64,000 nt of DNA from Arenibacter algicola (GTDB lineage Bacteria > Bacteroidota > Bacteroidia > Flavobacteriales > Flavobacteriaceae): contig NZ_JAHKPO010000003.1 of NCBI RefSeq assembly GCF_018860365.1, forward strand, positions 992,001 to 1,056,000. The letters run 5' to 3'. The notes under the pieces are model-generated. The model was not told the origin of the DNA, made no database searches, and saw nothing but the letters and a program-made list of their open reading frames with translations. Made by a program: the position numbers and the translations under genes. Below, piece after piece: positions 17,942 through 26,801 of the stretch (positions are counted from its first letter, which is position 1; every line of letters begins with the position of its first letter).

Positions 17942-19124
17942 TTGTACTATTATTTAGTTCATAAGTGATAAAAACTCCGGTTACTAAAAAGTAAAACGAA
18001 GTAAATAAGACTCCCTTTATTAAATCTGTGGTTAAATAGAAAATAAAAATATTAATATGTAATAAGGCAATATATAGAAAAAGATTACTATTATTTGCTT
18101 TCTTGAAGTAAGTTAAAATCTTTAAATTAAAAGCTAAGTTTATGATTAGACCTATCAAACCGCTGATTATTAGAAGATATAAAAAACTGTTGTCGAAAAT
18201 CACGTTGCTAAAACTGGTGTTGGAATGTGCTGCTTCTGAGGCACTTATGCCCCAAACAGGACTATCATAAAAAGCTTCTAATTTTTTTGACCATATTGCA
18301 TTTACGCGCCCATTCAAAGTAAGTAGCTCAGAACTGTTATTACTTGCAACTTGTTCATATCTTGAGCCATTTAACAGTTCTCCAAATATTGGCAAGGACA
18401 TAAATACAATAAAAGAAACAAAAATAATTAGTTTGTATTTTTTTCTAATTACTAAATAGCCTAAAAATATTAGAATTAATGCTATTAAACCTGTTCTGGA
18501 AAAAGTTACATAAACAGACCAAACCGTAATTGCGACCAGAGCGGGTAAAACAAGTGTTCGATAAAATTTAGACATTCGTTCTAAAGATAATATTCCAATA
18601 AGGCCACATATTTGGAAGAAAGCCGCATAATTTGGATTTCCGACTGTTCCAACAGTTCTATTAATACCATATCTTATTCCGCTCTCTTTTCCAAATAATA
18701 GGTAGGTCTTAATTCCCAATCCTCCTATGTTATGAAATTGTATTATAGAAACTAAACTAGAGACAAAAAAACCACACGATAAAATTAAAAGAAGGCTATT
18801 AATGTCGCATTTGATTGATTGACCAAATTTGAGTGCCGCATAGAAAATAACGATATTTCTAACCATTGAAAAAACCGTATTCATATCTTGTATTATTGGG
18901 GAGTAGCCAGAAAATATTTGGATGCTGAATGTGATACAGTAAGCAATAACAATTAAGACTAGAATAGTAATCATTGGTTTTGCTTTTTCAGTCTTTAAAG
19001 CAGGGAAACCTAATATAATTCCTATAAAAAGGATATCTTCGAAACGAATGGGTATTCCAGCAACATTAAATGTTGGTAAAAGAAAAATTATTAATATAAT
19101 GGTTAACAATAATTTCATTTCCAA
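17901..19124 (-). CDS. O-antigen polymerase/ligase-like membrane protein (Wzy type)
   Basis: A 407-residue integral membrane protein with about ten hydrophobic segments. A large periplasmic-type loop lies between residues 235 and 300 (NGSRYEQVASNNSSEL, then LNGRVNAIWSKKLEAF), and a conserved block VTFSRTGLIALILIFLGYL precedes it. This matches the Wzy_C/O-antigen-ligase superfamily. With a Wzx flippase just upstream and Wza/Wzc on the other strand, a polymerase that joins repeat units in the periplasm is the most likely role. Sequence conservation in this family is low, so the call rests on topology, the loop motif and context. Confidence 0.82.
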   Translation of the reverse strand: MEMKLLLTIILIIFLLPTFNVAGIPIRFEDILFIGIILGFPALKTEKAKPMITILVLIVIAYCITFSIQIFSGYSPIIQDMNTVFSMVRNIVIFYAALKFGQSIKCDINSLLLILSCGFFVSSLVSIIQFHNIGGLGIKTYLLFGKESGIRYGINRTVGTVGNPNYAAFFQICGLIGILSLERMSKFYRTLVLPALVAITVWSVYVTFSRTGLIALILIFLGYLVIRKKYKLIIFVSFIVFMSLPIFGELLNGSRYEQVASNNSSELLTLNGRVNAIWSKKLEAFYDSPVWGISASEAAHSNTSFSNVIFDNSFLYLLIISGLIGLIINLAFNLKILTYFKKANNSNLFLYIALLHINIFIFYLTTDLIKGVLFTSFYFLVTGVFITYELNNSTNETTHIDSNIKLE

Positions 19125-19141
19125 AGGGTATAAATATTAAT

Positions 19142-20452
19142 CTAACTTTTTTTTTTCAAAAAGAATAACCATGGTAATGAACGAACCTTATGAACCATTA
19201 CCCACGAAATTATCAGAGTATATAAATTAGTGATAATCAAAGCTGTAATGATATTTGAAACGGTTAGGTTTTTTAAATAATAAAACATAAATATTAGAAG
19301 ATATTGCATGACTATTCCCGAAATTGAGGCAAAGGTTAGTTTTTTTCCTTCCTTGTAAAAAATCAAATAATCAGCCATGACGGTAAACAAAGATTGTAAC
19401 GTCATAGATATAACAAGTAATCTAACATATTTTGTTGCGCTATGAAATTCTGGAGCTAACACAGTCTTAACTAGAAGATCTGAAATTACTATTAGGAAAA
19501 GTCCACCCGAGACAATTAAAACCATAAAAATGTACATGCTTTTAACAATTTTGGTGTCAATAACATTTTTATTAGCCAACATCTTGTACAAAAGGGGCTG
19601 CCATACCTTGTTAAGGGAATTTGTTGCAAAGATTATTAATCCAGCAATCCCCATCGCCACGGTATATATCCCGGTTTCGCTTTTTCCAATAGTTGCTGCC
19701 ATTAACAGCAGTAATGCAGCATTTTTAAACCAAAAACTAACCGAATAGGGCAATACACCCATACTATCATTAACACATATTTTAAGTTTTTCAAAATTCA
19801 AACGTAAACCGATATAACCTTCGGTATTTAATAAATAAAATGTTATAGTAGAAAACACAAATGAACTTAGAAGTAAACTATAAAGTCTGCCTCGCCAACC
19901 GAGTTCTAATGCAACAACAAATAGAATTGTAGTAGCAATAATAAATAAAGAACCAAAATTTTGATATTTAGCAAAGGTTGTACTTCTTCCCTCAGCAATC
20001 CAAATAATACTAATAATTTTCCCGAAAAACTCACCAAAAGTGTATAATACAGCTAAAATCAACCATATTAAACCTAGCCCATATTCTTTAAAGAAATAAT
20101 CTCCGAAAATAATAAATCCAAGAAGATAGATTACTGACGTGATTAATGTTATAATAAAAACATCACCGATATGGTATTTTAAGGTTTCCTTTGTTTCCTT
20201 AAAAAAATTTGCTTGAACCAATTCTTGTGACCCCAAACCTACAAAAACGGCTAGGAAGCCAACTATAGAGGTAAAAACGCTGATTGTTCCATAGTCTTCG
20301 GGAGATAAGTATCTAGTGATTATTGGTAATAGTAAAAATGGTAAAATTTTATTTAAGACATCTGAGCCTATATAAGTAAATGATGATTTTAACAACTCCT
20401 TATTGGGAAGGTAAGATGAGATTTTAGTGTTTAAAAATGTTCGAATATTCAA
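19142..20452 (-). CDS. Polysaccharide flippase (Wzx type, MOP superfamily)
   Basis: A 436-residue membrane protein with 12 or so hydrophobic segments. The N-terminus carries the family block SFTYIGSDVLNKILPFLLLPIITRYLSPEDYG cut here to its recognisable end ITRYLSPEDYG, which marks Wzx/RfbX transporters. It translocates undecaprenyl-linked repeat units to the periplasm. It is the first gene of the left minus-strand segment, 18 bases upstream of the polymerase gene, and is preceded by a 1.4-kb stretch without genes. A promoter is therefore expected in that stretch. Confidence 0.9.
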   Translation of the reverse strand: MNIRTFLNTKISSYLPNKELLKSSFTYIGSDVLNKILPFLLLPIITRYLSPEDYGTISVFTSIVGFLAVFVGLGSQELVQANFFKETKETLKYHIGDVFIITLITSVIYLLGFIIFGDYFFKEYGLGLIWLILAVLYTFGEFFGKIISIIWIAEGRSTTFAKYQNFGSLFIIATTILFVVALELGWRGRLYSLLLSSFVFSTITFYLLNTEGYIGLRLNFEKLKICVNDSMGVLPYSVSFWFKNAALLLLMAATIGKSETGIYTVAMGIAGLIIFATNSLNKVWQPLLYKMLANKNVIDTKIVKSMYIFMVLIVSGGLFLIVISDLLVKTVLAPEFHSATKYVRLLVISMTLQSLFTVMADYLIFYKEGKKLTFASISGIVMQYLLIFMFYYLKNLTVSNIITALIITNLYTLIISWVMVHKVRSLPWLFFLKKKS

Positions 20453-20581
20453 AGTTGAGTTGTTAAATAAATTATTGGACTAGAACAAGAATTAGAAATA
20501 TAGGTAAATGAGTCAATTCATAATTATATTTCATATAAAGAGTATCGGTAATCGTCATTTTGTCAGCTTCCCTTGAATTGG

Positions 20582-20589
20582 CAAAGGTG
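20582..20589 (-). promoter_or_regulatory. Possible -7 promoter element for wzx operon
   Basis: On the minus strand this reads CACCTTTG, one mismatch from the Bacteroidota -7 consensus TAnnTTTG, about 130 bases upstream of the wzx start codon. No convincing -33 TTTG was found at the expected spacing. Weak call, made because the divergence of this gap implies some promoter here. Confidence 0.3.
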
Positions 20590-21402
20590 CGAAATAATTC
20601 AAATTAAATTCAAATATTATGTATAAGATGCAGTATTAATCGTTTTAATACAAACTTAAAAGCAGCTAAATAAATAATCCAGCGCATATGATAGGGGGAT
20701 AGGCATTCCTTGGGAGAATTCATATTTATTTTTAAATTTAATTGTATTTTATAATGTACAACGTAAATGTTGACTAAAGTATTTGCCTTACTATCCATTT
20801 ATACTTCAGCACTTTGTTTATTCAGTAAATCTATGAATTAAACTTTAGGAATAACAAAACTCTAAAGGGAGTTCTGTTTTACCGATGCCCATACTTGGCA
20901 ATAGTCTCATTTAAGTTATCTTTACCCCATATTTTGCACTTTAATATTGAAATTTATATAAGTTTTACTATGATTTATGCAATTACATAAATGCTTCCTT
21001 CCTTTTACATTTACACGATTCCCACGGTTAAGATTTAGATAATCCGTCACCCCCGCACCTTGAATTTTACGTTTAGTTTCCTAAAATGCTTTATAGAGGT
21101 ATTTCAATACTTTATAAAATTATTACAGTGGTTCACTTCTATGATACTTGTTTTTCGTGAATTTCTTCTTATAAAAAAAGCGGCGAACTCTTTTGATTAT
21201 TATCTAACGTACTCAATAAATTTGTTGTAATTAAGGCAAATTTTATACATATGGTGCAGGCCGTGGCTTGCATAATTTGTTTGGGCTGAAGATGTTACTA
21301 TCAATATACGACTATAGATAACTCTGTGCTATTTAAATGCAGTGGTCATGTCAGTTTTGTAGTGAGTGTCAGGTAATTCTCTTTTCTCCATTAATAAATC
21401 AC

Positions 21403-21429
21403 CTACTACTACTACTACTACTACTACTA
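21403..21429. repeat. (CTA)9 trinucleotide microsatellite
   Basis: Nine perfect CTA units (TAG on the minus strand) in noncoding sequence, directly followed by an A-rich run. It lies about 950 bases upstream of wzx and 430 bases downstream of the lipoprotein gene. Such tracts can vary in length by slippage; no effect on a gene can be shown here. Confidence 0.95.
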
Positions 21430-21775
21430 AAAAATCATCTTTGGCCGACCATTTTGTAAATTCTTTAACATCAAAATAAGTCGGTCATTCGTCTTGTGAA
21501 AATAAGATCAACAATATTATATCCTTTACTCTGATCTCGGGTCAAATTATAATTAATAAATTATATTAACTATATAACGTGATTTCGATCGACTTTTAAT
21601 TGTAAATGTTAATGTTTTAAGGTCGAGACAGTTGAGACCTCATTTTAAAGCTATAATTGTCTAAAACCTCTTGACTGTGCTTCTAGATTAGCTTTGTTAA
21701 GTTTAATTTATTTATAATATGTTATTTGGGTTTTATTACAAAACAAACTTACTTTATATATAAGATTTAAAGTAT

Positions 21776-21831
21776 TTAGCCAAACATTAACCCTCCAATA
21801 TAATGATTAGCGGGTAATAATGTTTGGCTAA
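21776..21831. terminator. Perfect 14-bp inverted repeat, probable terminator of lipoprotein gene
   Basis: TTAGCCAAACATTA at 21776-21789 is exactly complementary to 21818-21831; an additional ACCC/GGGT pairing shortens the loop to about 18 bases. It lies 25 bases beyond the stop codon of the minus-strand lipoprotein gene. A clear U-tract is lacking on either side, so it may be a terminator needing other factors or an RNA-stabilising hairpin. Confidence 0.55.
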
Positions 21832-21855
21832 TTTAATATCTCAACTAGAGAATAA

Positions 21856-23598
21856 TCAGGGCTTAGAAAATCCGCAGCCTATTAGTGTTGTTGCTAAATC
21901 AATTGAGGCCTCAAGTTTATAATTGCTTCCAATGCTAAAACTTGAAATATTTTCCAATTTGGAGTTAACAATTTTAGTATTCTTATTTAATCTATCAACC
22001 TTAAATAGGTACTCTGAATTCTTGAGTGTACAGTCCTTAAATGTGTTGTCTTCAGCGGGGGTATATGCATAGTTCCAGTCACTGTTAAAATCTATGACGT
22101 ATTTCACGTTGCTAATAGTACAGTTTTCAAAAAGGTTATTGTAACCAGCATTAGCGGCATCATTGATATTATTGGAACCATCAATCCAATCCATGAATTT
22201 CACTCCACTTTCAGAAGATTTGTCAACTATACAATTTTTAAATGTATTGTTGTTAGCTCCATTAGCAATTAGGATGGAACCTATTTTGCCTCGACCTTCA
22301 TTGCTATCGTAATTTCCTACAAAACAATTCTCAATAGTGTTGTTCTTTACTCCCGAAAAACTAAGCTCCAAGGCTGTATTTATGACGCTGGAGTTTTGAA
22401 TAATATTGTTTTCTGCACTTACCTTAAGGATGATTCCGTGGCCCTTGTGATATAGGTTGCCAACTCGCTCAACGTAAATATTGTTCAGTTTGTTTCCATT
22501 GGCGTTAACCAAGAGATAATAATAATCTGTAGGGTTAATATCGATATCACAGTATGCTTTGTTCGAGTCGTGTGTCACATAATCAGCGGAAATGGTAAAG
22601 GCTTCCGATCCGGAATTGATGACCATACAATTTTTAATAATGGAATTGTCGCCACTAACATTGATTCCTACACCTGAATACTGATCGGAACTAGCATTTG
22701 GGCGATTTTTGCTTGGGTTATGGTTTCCAGCATCGATAGAAACAATGTTTATAATCGAATTATAGGACCCGGTACTCACTAGTCCTGTGCTGTATTTAGA
22801 AATTTGGAAATTTTCAATATAAGTATAGGGTTTATTGATTGTGATAGCTTTTCCTTCTACTTCGCCATTGGAAGATTTACCTTCCAATAAGGGCATCTTG
22901 TTAGTATCCAGTTTGTCACCGTAAGTAAAGGTAGAGCCTTGGTTACTTACCACGTCGCCAGGCGCATTGCTGTACCCGATAAATTTTATAGGTTTGCTGG
23001 CGGTACCGGAGTTGCCCGTTACCAGTTCTACATTGCCATAGTTCCCGGCCTTAATATAGACTACATCTCCTGCCTTGGCAGTTTTAAATGCGTATTGTAT
23101 GTCCCACGCTGTGGATTCTGTAGCTCCTTTATTAGAACTATTTCCCATAGTGGTTACATAATAAATGTTGTCGCCAGTAATAGGAGTAGATTTGTCTTCA
23201 GGGGTTACAGTAACCGAAATCTTTCCGGTTTCGGTAGAAACTGAATTATCAGGATTGGTTACGGTTGTAGTGTAATCAAACTCGTCCGTGCCAGTTTCAT
23301 CTGTATTTGGAGTATAAACAACGGTATTGTCCTCTTGTACTTCTGCTAATCCCATTTTAGGAGGTGTAACTTCCGTAATCACCACCTTTTCAGGTTCTTT
23401 AAAAGTATCGTTGCTTAAGGGTTTAATGACGACCGGATTGTTGGCTAAGGTAACCACAACGTCGTTTACCATGAAGGCCTGGGGTTGTTCTATTACATAT
23501 TCTGCCAAAAGATCGGAATCTTTGTTGCAGGAAAAACTTAAAAATAAGACAATAGTAGCTAGGGGCAATAGGATAAAATTCGAGGGGCGAAATTTCAT
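21856..23598 (-). CDS. Surface lipoprotein with Ig-like and right-handed beta-helix domains
   Basis: A 580-residue exported protein. A lipoprotein signal ends LSFSC with Cys24. Residues about 40-140 form an Ig/cadherin-like domain (VVIKPLSNDTF, then DEFDYTTTVTNPDNS). From about 145 (IYYVTTMGNSSNKGATES) to the end there is a parallel beta-helix with repeated N-rich coils such as YSGVGINVSGDNSIIKNC, ENNIIQNSSVIN and ANNNTFKNCIV. This fold occurs in polysaccharide lyases of family PL6 type, C5-epimerases and phage-like depolymerases. Its place inside a uronic-acid-rich polysaccharide locus suggests it trims or modifies the polymer on the cell surface. Catalytic residues are not identifiable by eye, so lyase activity is inference. 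Confidence 0.82.
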   Translation of the reverse strand: MKFRPSNFILLPLATIVLFLSFSCNKDSDLLAEYVIEQPQAFMVNDVVVTLANNPVVIKPLSNDTFKEPEKVVITEVTPPKMGLAEVQEDNTVVYTPNTDETGTDEFDYTTTVTNPDNSVSTETGKISVTVTPEDKSTPITGDNIYYVTTMGNSSNKGATESTAWDIQYAFKTAKAGDVVYIKAGNYGNVELVTGNSGTASKPIKFIGYSNAPGDVVSNQGSTFTYGDKLDTNKMPLLEGKSSNGEVEGKAITINKPYTYIENFQISKYSTGLVSTGSYNSIINIVSIDAGNHNPSKNRPNASSDQYSGVGINVSGDNSIIKNCMVINSGSEAFTISADYVTHDSNKAYCDIDINPTDYYYLLVNANGNKLNNIYVERVGNLYHKGHGIILKVSAENNIIQNSSVINTALELSFSGVKNNTIENCFVGNYDSNEGRGKIGSILIANGANNNTFKNCIVDKSSESGVKFMDWIDGSNNINDAANAGYNNLFENCTISNVKYVIDFNSDWNYAYTPAEDNTFKDCTLKNSEYLFKVDRLNKNTKIVNSKLENISSFSIGSNYKLEASIDLATTLIGCGFSKP

Positions 23599-24356
23599 AA
23601 GTTTAAGACTTTTGTTTAAATGATAATCATTTGGGTTTTACAAATATTATTTATTTTTTTAACATCATCGTTAAAAGACCAGCTATTTTCGATGAACTGC
23701 ACAATTAAGATGCAATGGAGGTTTTACGAATGGTTTTACGCGTTTAGATGTTTAGGTTACGTTTATTCGATGAAATGCTTATTTCTTTATGATTTGACCC
23801 TATATTTAGCCTATGAATGTTAATTTTTTAACAAATGATGTCTTATTTTTTGATGAATATTAAATTCATATTCTTAGGACTTTATTTATATTGGTACTGA
23901 CTGTTAAATGGTAACGCTTAAAACTTATAAAATATTTTAGTTAGGCTTGGGCAGCCTAATCGCATTTTGGAAAGCGATTCAAGATATTTTTGTAGAAAAG
24001 AGAGGGTGGTGTTTTTATGATTAGATATTAAGAGAATGATGAAATTGCCTAAAAAACTGGAGGTAGATAAACAAAGCATTGCTTCAGCTTATGGATAAAA
24101 ATTAATCGTGGTATATTTTTTTTTACTAAGTAGGATTTAAAAGCTCCGACGTTCGCCCACCTGAACGGAACGGGGAAGCTCGCCCGTTCCGTTCAGGTGG
24201 GCATCAAAATGTTTTCAGTAGTTCTCTTCCGATGCCTCACGGGCCTGACTTTTTCGGCAGACAGGCTTACCCAAGGGAATTTGACTAAAAGCACATTTTT
24301 TTTAGATCAAGTAATTCAGGTTGTATTGATTTAATAACGATTTTCATGAACTTCTA
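23599..24356. other. Intergenic region with GC-rich hairpin, no supported gene
   Basis: About 760 bases between the beta-helix lipoprotein gene and the UDP-HexNAc dehydrogenase gene, both minus strand. An open plus-strand stretch at 23620-23823 is hydrophobic low-complexity translation of AT-rich sequence and is not considered a gene. A possible -7 element for the lipoprotein (AATATTTG on the minus strand, 23641-23648) and a striking GC-rich palindrome at 24155-24202 are the notable contents. Confidence 0.65.
24155..24202. repeat. Perfect 20-bp GC-rich hairpin
   Basis: Bases 24155-24174 (GCCCACCTGAACGGAACGGG) are exactly complementary to 24183-24202, with an 8-base loop. The stem is about 70 percent GC within strongly AT-rich DNA. 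It lies about 155 bases past the stop codon of the minus-strand dehydrogenase gene and is followed by a second, imperfect GC-rich palindrome near 24243-24266 (GCCTG...CAGGC). It may be a terminator of the 29221-24357 unit, or an extragenic palindromic or MITE-like element. Confidence 0.85.
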
Positions 24357-25637
24357 TTATAGCCTTCCATTAATATTCATTTCTAATACTCCCTTTACAT
24401 CGTACACTATGCCATTGGTCTTTATTTTTGAATTTAGGTCAAGCTTTAAAAATTGACTATGGGCCACAGTTAAGACTATTGCATCATATTTTTTTTTGGG
24501 CAATTGGGTATAAGTAGTTAGGTTGTATTCGTTTTTAACCTCATTAGTAGAGGCCCATGGGTCAAAAACATCTATTTTTGCTCCGTAACTGCTTAAGTTG
24601 TTTATTACGTCTACAGCTTTTGTATTTCGTACATCCGGACAATTTTCCTTAAATGTTATGCCTAAAACCAAAATATCGGCACCTTTTACCTTTAAGTCAT
24701 TTTGCACCATTAATTTTACCACTTCAGCTGCAACGTAATTGCCCATACTGTCGTTCATTCGTCTCCCTGCCAAAATTATTTCTGGGTGATATCCATATTC
24801 TTGGGCTTTTTGTGCTAGGTAATAAGGGTCTACTCCAATACAATGGCCTCCAACCAAACCTGGACTAAAGGGTAGGAAATTCCATTTGGTGGCAGCCGCT
24901 TTTAAAACTTCTTGGGTGTCAATCCCTATTAGATTAAAAATTTTGGCCAATTCATTTACAAAAGCAATGTTGATGTCCCTTTGTGAGTTCTCAATGACTT
25001 TGGCGGCTTCGGCTACTTTTATACTGGGAGCCAAATAGGTGCCGGCAGTAATAACGGATTTGTAGAGTTCATCTACTTTTGTTCCGATTTCGGGTGTGGA
25101 ACCGGAAGTTACCTTTAATATTTTGTCAATGGTGTGTTCCTTGTCGCCTGGATTTATTCTTTCAGGGGAATAACCGGCAAAAAAGTCAAGGTTGAATTTT
25201 AGGCCACTTGATTTCTCTATTATTGGTATGCATTCTTCTTCAGTTGCACCTGGGTAAACGGTGGATTCATAGATTACTATGTCTCCCTTCTTTATAACTT
25301 TGCCAATTGTTTCACTAGATCTGTATAATGCCGTTAAATCTGGTTTGTTTGCTGTGTCCACAGGGGTAGGCACAGTGACGATATAGTAATTACATTGTTT
25401 TATATGTTCTAATTGGTCTGTACAAAAAAGTCCTATTTTTACATCTGGTATTTCCTTTGTTACCTTTTTTAGTGCATTATAGGAAATCTCCAAGGTATGA
25501 TCCATTCCATTGCGTAACTCTTGTATCCTTAACTTATTAATGTCAAATCCTATTACAGGATATTTTGTTGCGAAAAGGTGTGCTAACGGTAATCCTACAT
25601 AGCCTAGGCCTATAATGGCGATTTTAATCTCGTTCAT
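24357..25637 (-). CDS. UDP-N-acetylhexosamine 6-dehydrogenase (TviB/WbpO-like)
   Basis: A 426-residue nucleotide-sugar dehydrogenase. The NAD-binding start is KIAIIGLGYVGLPLAHLFA; then YYIVTVPTPVDTANKPDL, YESTVYPGATEEECIPII, GYSPERINPGDKEHT and the catalytic Cys loop GLVGGHCIGVDPYYLAQKA. The C-domain includes LGITFKENCPDVRNTKAVDV. These blocks are those of TviB/WbpO/WbpA-like enzymes that oxidise UDP-GlcNAc or UDP-GalNAc to the uronic acid. The next gene upstream encodes a TviC/WbpP-like 4-epimerase, so UDP-GalNAcA is a likely product. It is a different subfamily from wecC and ugd, the other two dehydrogenases here. Confidence 0.9.
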   Translation of the reverse strand: MNEIKIAIIGLGYVGLPLAHLFATKYPVIGFDINKLRIQELRNGMDHTLEISYNALKKVTKEIPDVKIGLFCTDQLEHIKQCNYYIVTVPTPVDTANKPDLTALYRSSETIGKVIKKGDIVIYESTVYPGATEEECIPIIEKSSGLKFNLDFFAGYSPERINPGDKEHTIDKILKVTSGSTPEIGTKVDELYKSVITAGTYLAPSIKVAEAAKVIENSQRDINIAFVNELAKIFNLIGIDTQEVLKAAATKWNFLPFSPGLVGGHCIGVDPYYLAQKAQEYGYHPEIILAGRRMNDSMGNYVAAEVVKLMVQNDLKVKGADILVLGITFKENCPDVRNTKAVDVINNLSSYGAKIDVFDPWASTNEVKNEYNLTTYTQLPKKKYDAIVLTVAHSQFLKLDLNSKIKTNGIVYDVKGVLEMNINGRL

Positions 25638-25701
25638 TCAATACATGTTTTCTATCATCTAAAAGTACAATATATGGAGACGTTTACGTAATAAGTAGGT
25701 T

Positions 25702-26700
25702 TTATTTTAAATTATCCCAATACCAGGACAGGGCTTCTTTTAGACCTCTTTTTAGGTTATGGGTAGGCTGGTAATTCAACAAATCTTGCGCTTTTTGGAT
25801 AGAGGCCAGGGAGTGGGGTACATCACCTTCACGTAGTGGGCCATATATGGTATTTATATCCTTAATTTTTGGGTCATATTCCGAAAGGTAATCCTTTAAG
25901 ATTGATAATAAATCGTTAAGTGAGGTGCGTTCCCCAAAAGCAATATTGTAAACGCTATTTGCAGCGCGTTTGTTTTTGGTGGTTAGCGCTTTAATATTAG
26001 CCTGTACAACATTATCAATATAGGTGAAATCTCTGGAATATGTTCCGTCACCATTAATATTTGGCGATTGATGTTTCATTAATTGCATTACGAATTTGGG
26101 AATAACTGCCGCATAGGCTCCATTGGGGTCCTGTCTTTTGCCAAAAACATTAAAATAACGCAGGCCTATTGTTTCTATGCCATAGGTTTTTGCAAATATA
26201 TCGGCATATAGTTCATTTACATATTTGGTAATGGCGTATGGGGACAGGGGTTTTCCAATAACCTCTTCCATTTTTGGCAATCCCTTGGAGTCGCCGTATG
26301 TAGAGGAACTTGCGGCATAGACAAAACGTTTTATATCGGAATCTCTGGCTGCAACCAGCATATTCAAAAAGCCGGTTACATTAACTTCGTTACTGGTAAT
26401 GGGGTCTTTTATGGATCTAGGTACCGATCCCAATGCGGCTTGGTGTAAGACGTAATCTACAAGACTGCAAGCCTTTATGCAGTCTTCCATATTTCTAATA
26501 TCACCTTCAATAAGTTGAAAATTTTCATTTTCTAGAAGATGGGATATGTTTTCTTTTTTTCCCGTAGCAAAATTATCCAAACAGACTACCTTGTTTCCAT
26601 TTTGTATTAAAAAATCGCACAGATTGGAGCCTATAAATCCTGCGCCACCTGTAACCAATACAGAGTGGTCATTGGATATTAGTAGACCTTTTTTGCTCAT
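25702..26700 (-). CDS. UDP-N-acetylglucosamine 4-epimerase (WbpP/TviC-like)
   Basis: A 332-residue extended SDR enzyme. GGAGFIG at 18-24 binds NAD, the catalytic pair is Tyr155 and Lys159 in SPYAITKYVNEL, and the segment DNFATGKKENISHLL is characteristic of WbpP/TviC-type GalE relatives, which prefer N-acetylated substrates. RYFNVFGKRQDPNGAYAAVI is a further family block. It lies 64 bases upstream of the HexNAc dehydrogenase gene, and together the two resemble the tviB-tviC module of Vi antigen and WbpO-WbpP module of Pseudomonas. The choice of N-acetylated over simple UDP-Glc rests on these family features. Confidence 0.88.
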   Translation of the reverse strand: MSKKGLLISNDHSVLVTGGAGFIGSNLCDFLIQNGNKVVCLDNFATGKKENISHLLENENFQLIEGDIRNMEDCIKACSLVDYVLHQAALGSVPRSIKDPITSNEVNVTGFLNMLVAARDSDIKRFVYAASSSTYGDSKGLPKMEEVIGKPLSPYAITKYVNELYADIFAKTYGIETIGLRYFNVFGKRQDPNGAYAAVIPKFVMQLMKHQSPNINGDGTYSRDFTYIDNVVQANIKALTTKNKRAANSVYNIAFGERTSLNDLLSILKDYLSEYDPKIKDINTIYGPLREGDVPHSLASIQKAQDLLNYQPTHNLKRGLKEALSWYWDNLK

Positions 26701-26801
26701 ATTTGTTGGTCTTTATGAATTTTGATATAATTAAATCTTTATTTTTTTTCGGACCAGGTTTGATTATGGTCTTGTGTGCCTATCAAAAAATGAATAGGCC
26801 C

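Larger units (their letters stand above)
20453..21855. other. Long intergenic region without a supported gene
   Basis: About 1.4 kb of AT-rich sequence between the wzx gene and the beta-helix lipoprotein gene. I see no credible coding frame; the only open stretch, 20610-20798 on the minus strand, has no recognisable protein features. The region does contain a possible -7 element near 20582, a (CTA)9 tract at 21403-21429 and a long inverted repeat at 21776-21831. The size is unusual for this densely packed locus and may reflect a deleted gene or a long regulatory leader. Confidence 0.7.

Noticed and set aside
20610..20798. 62-residue minus-strand frame in the gap upstream of wzx
   Set aside because: No recognisable protein features; composition reflects AT-rich noncoding DNA.
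23620..23823. 67-residue plus-strand frame
   Set aside because: Hydrophobic low-complexity translation of AT-rich DNA with no family features, and it starts inside the leader of the lipoprotein gene.
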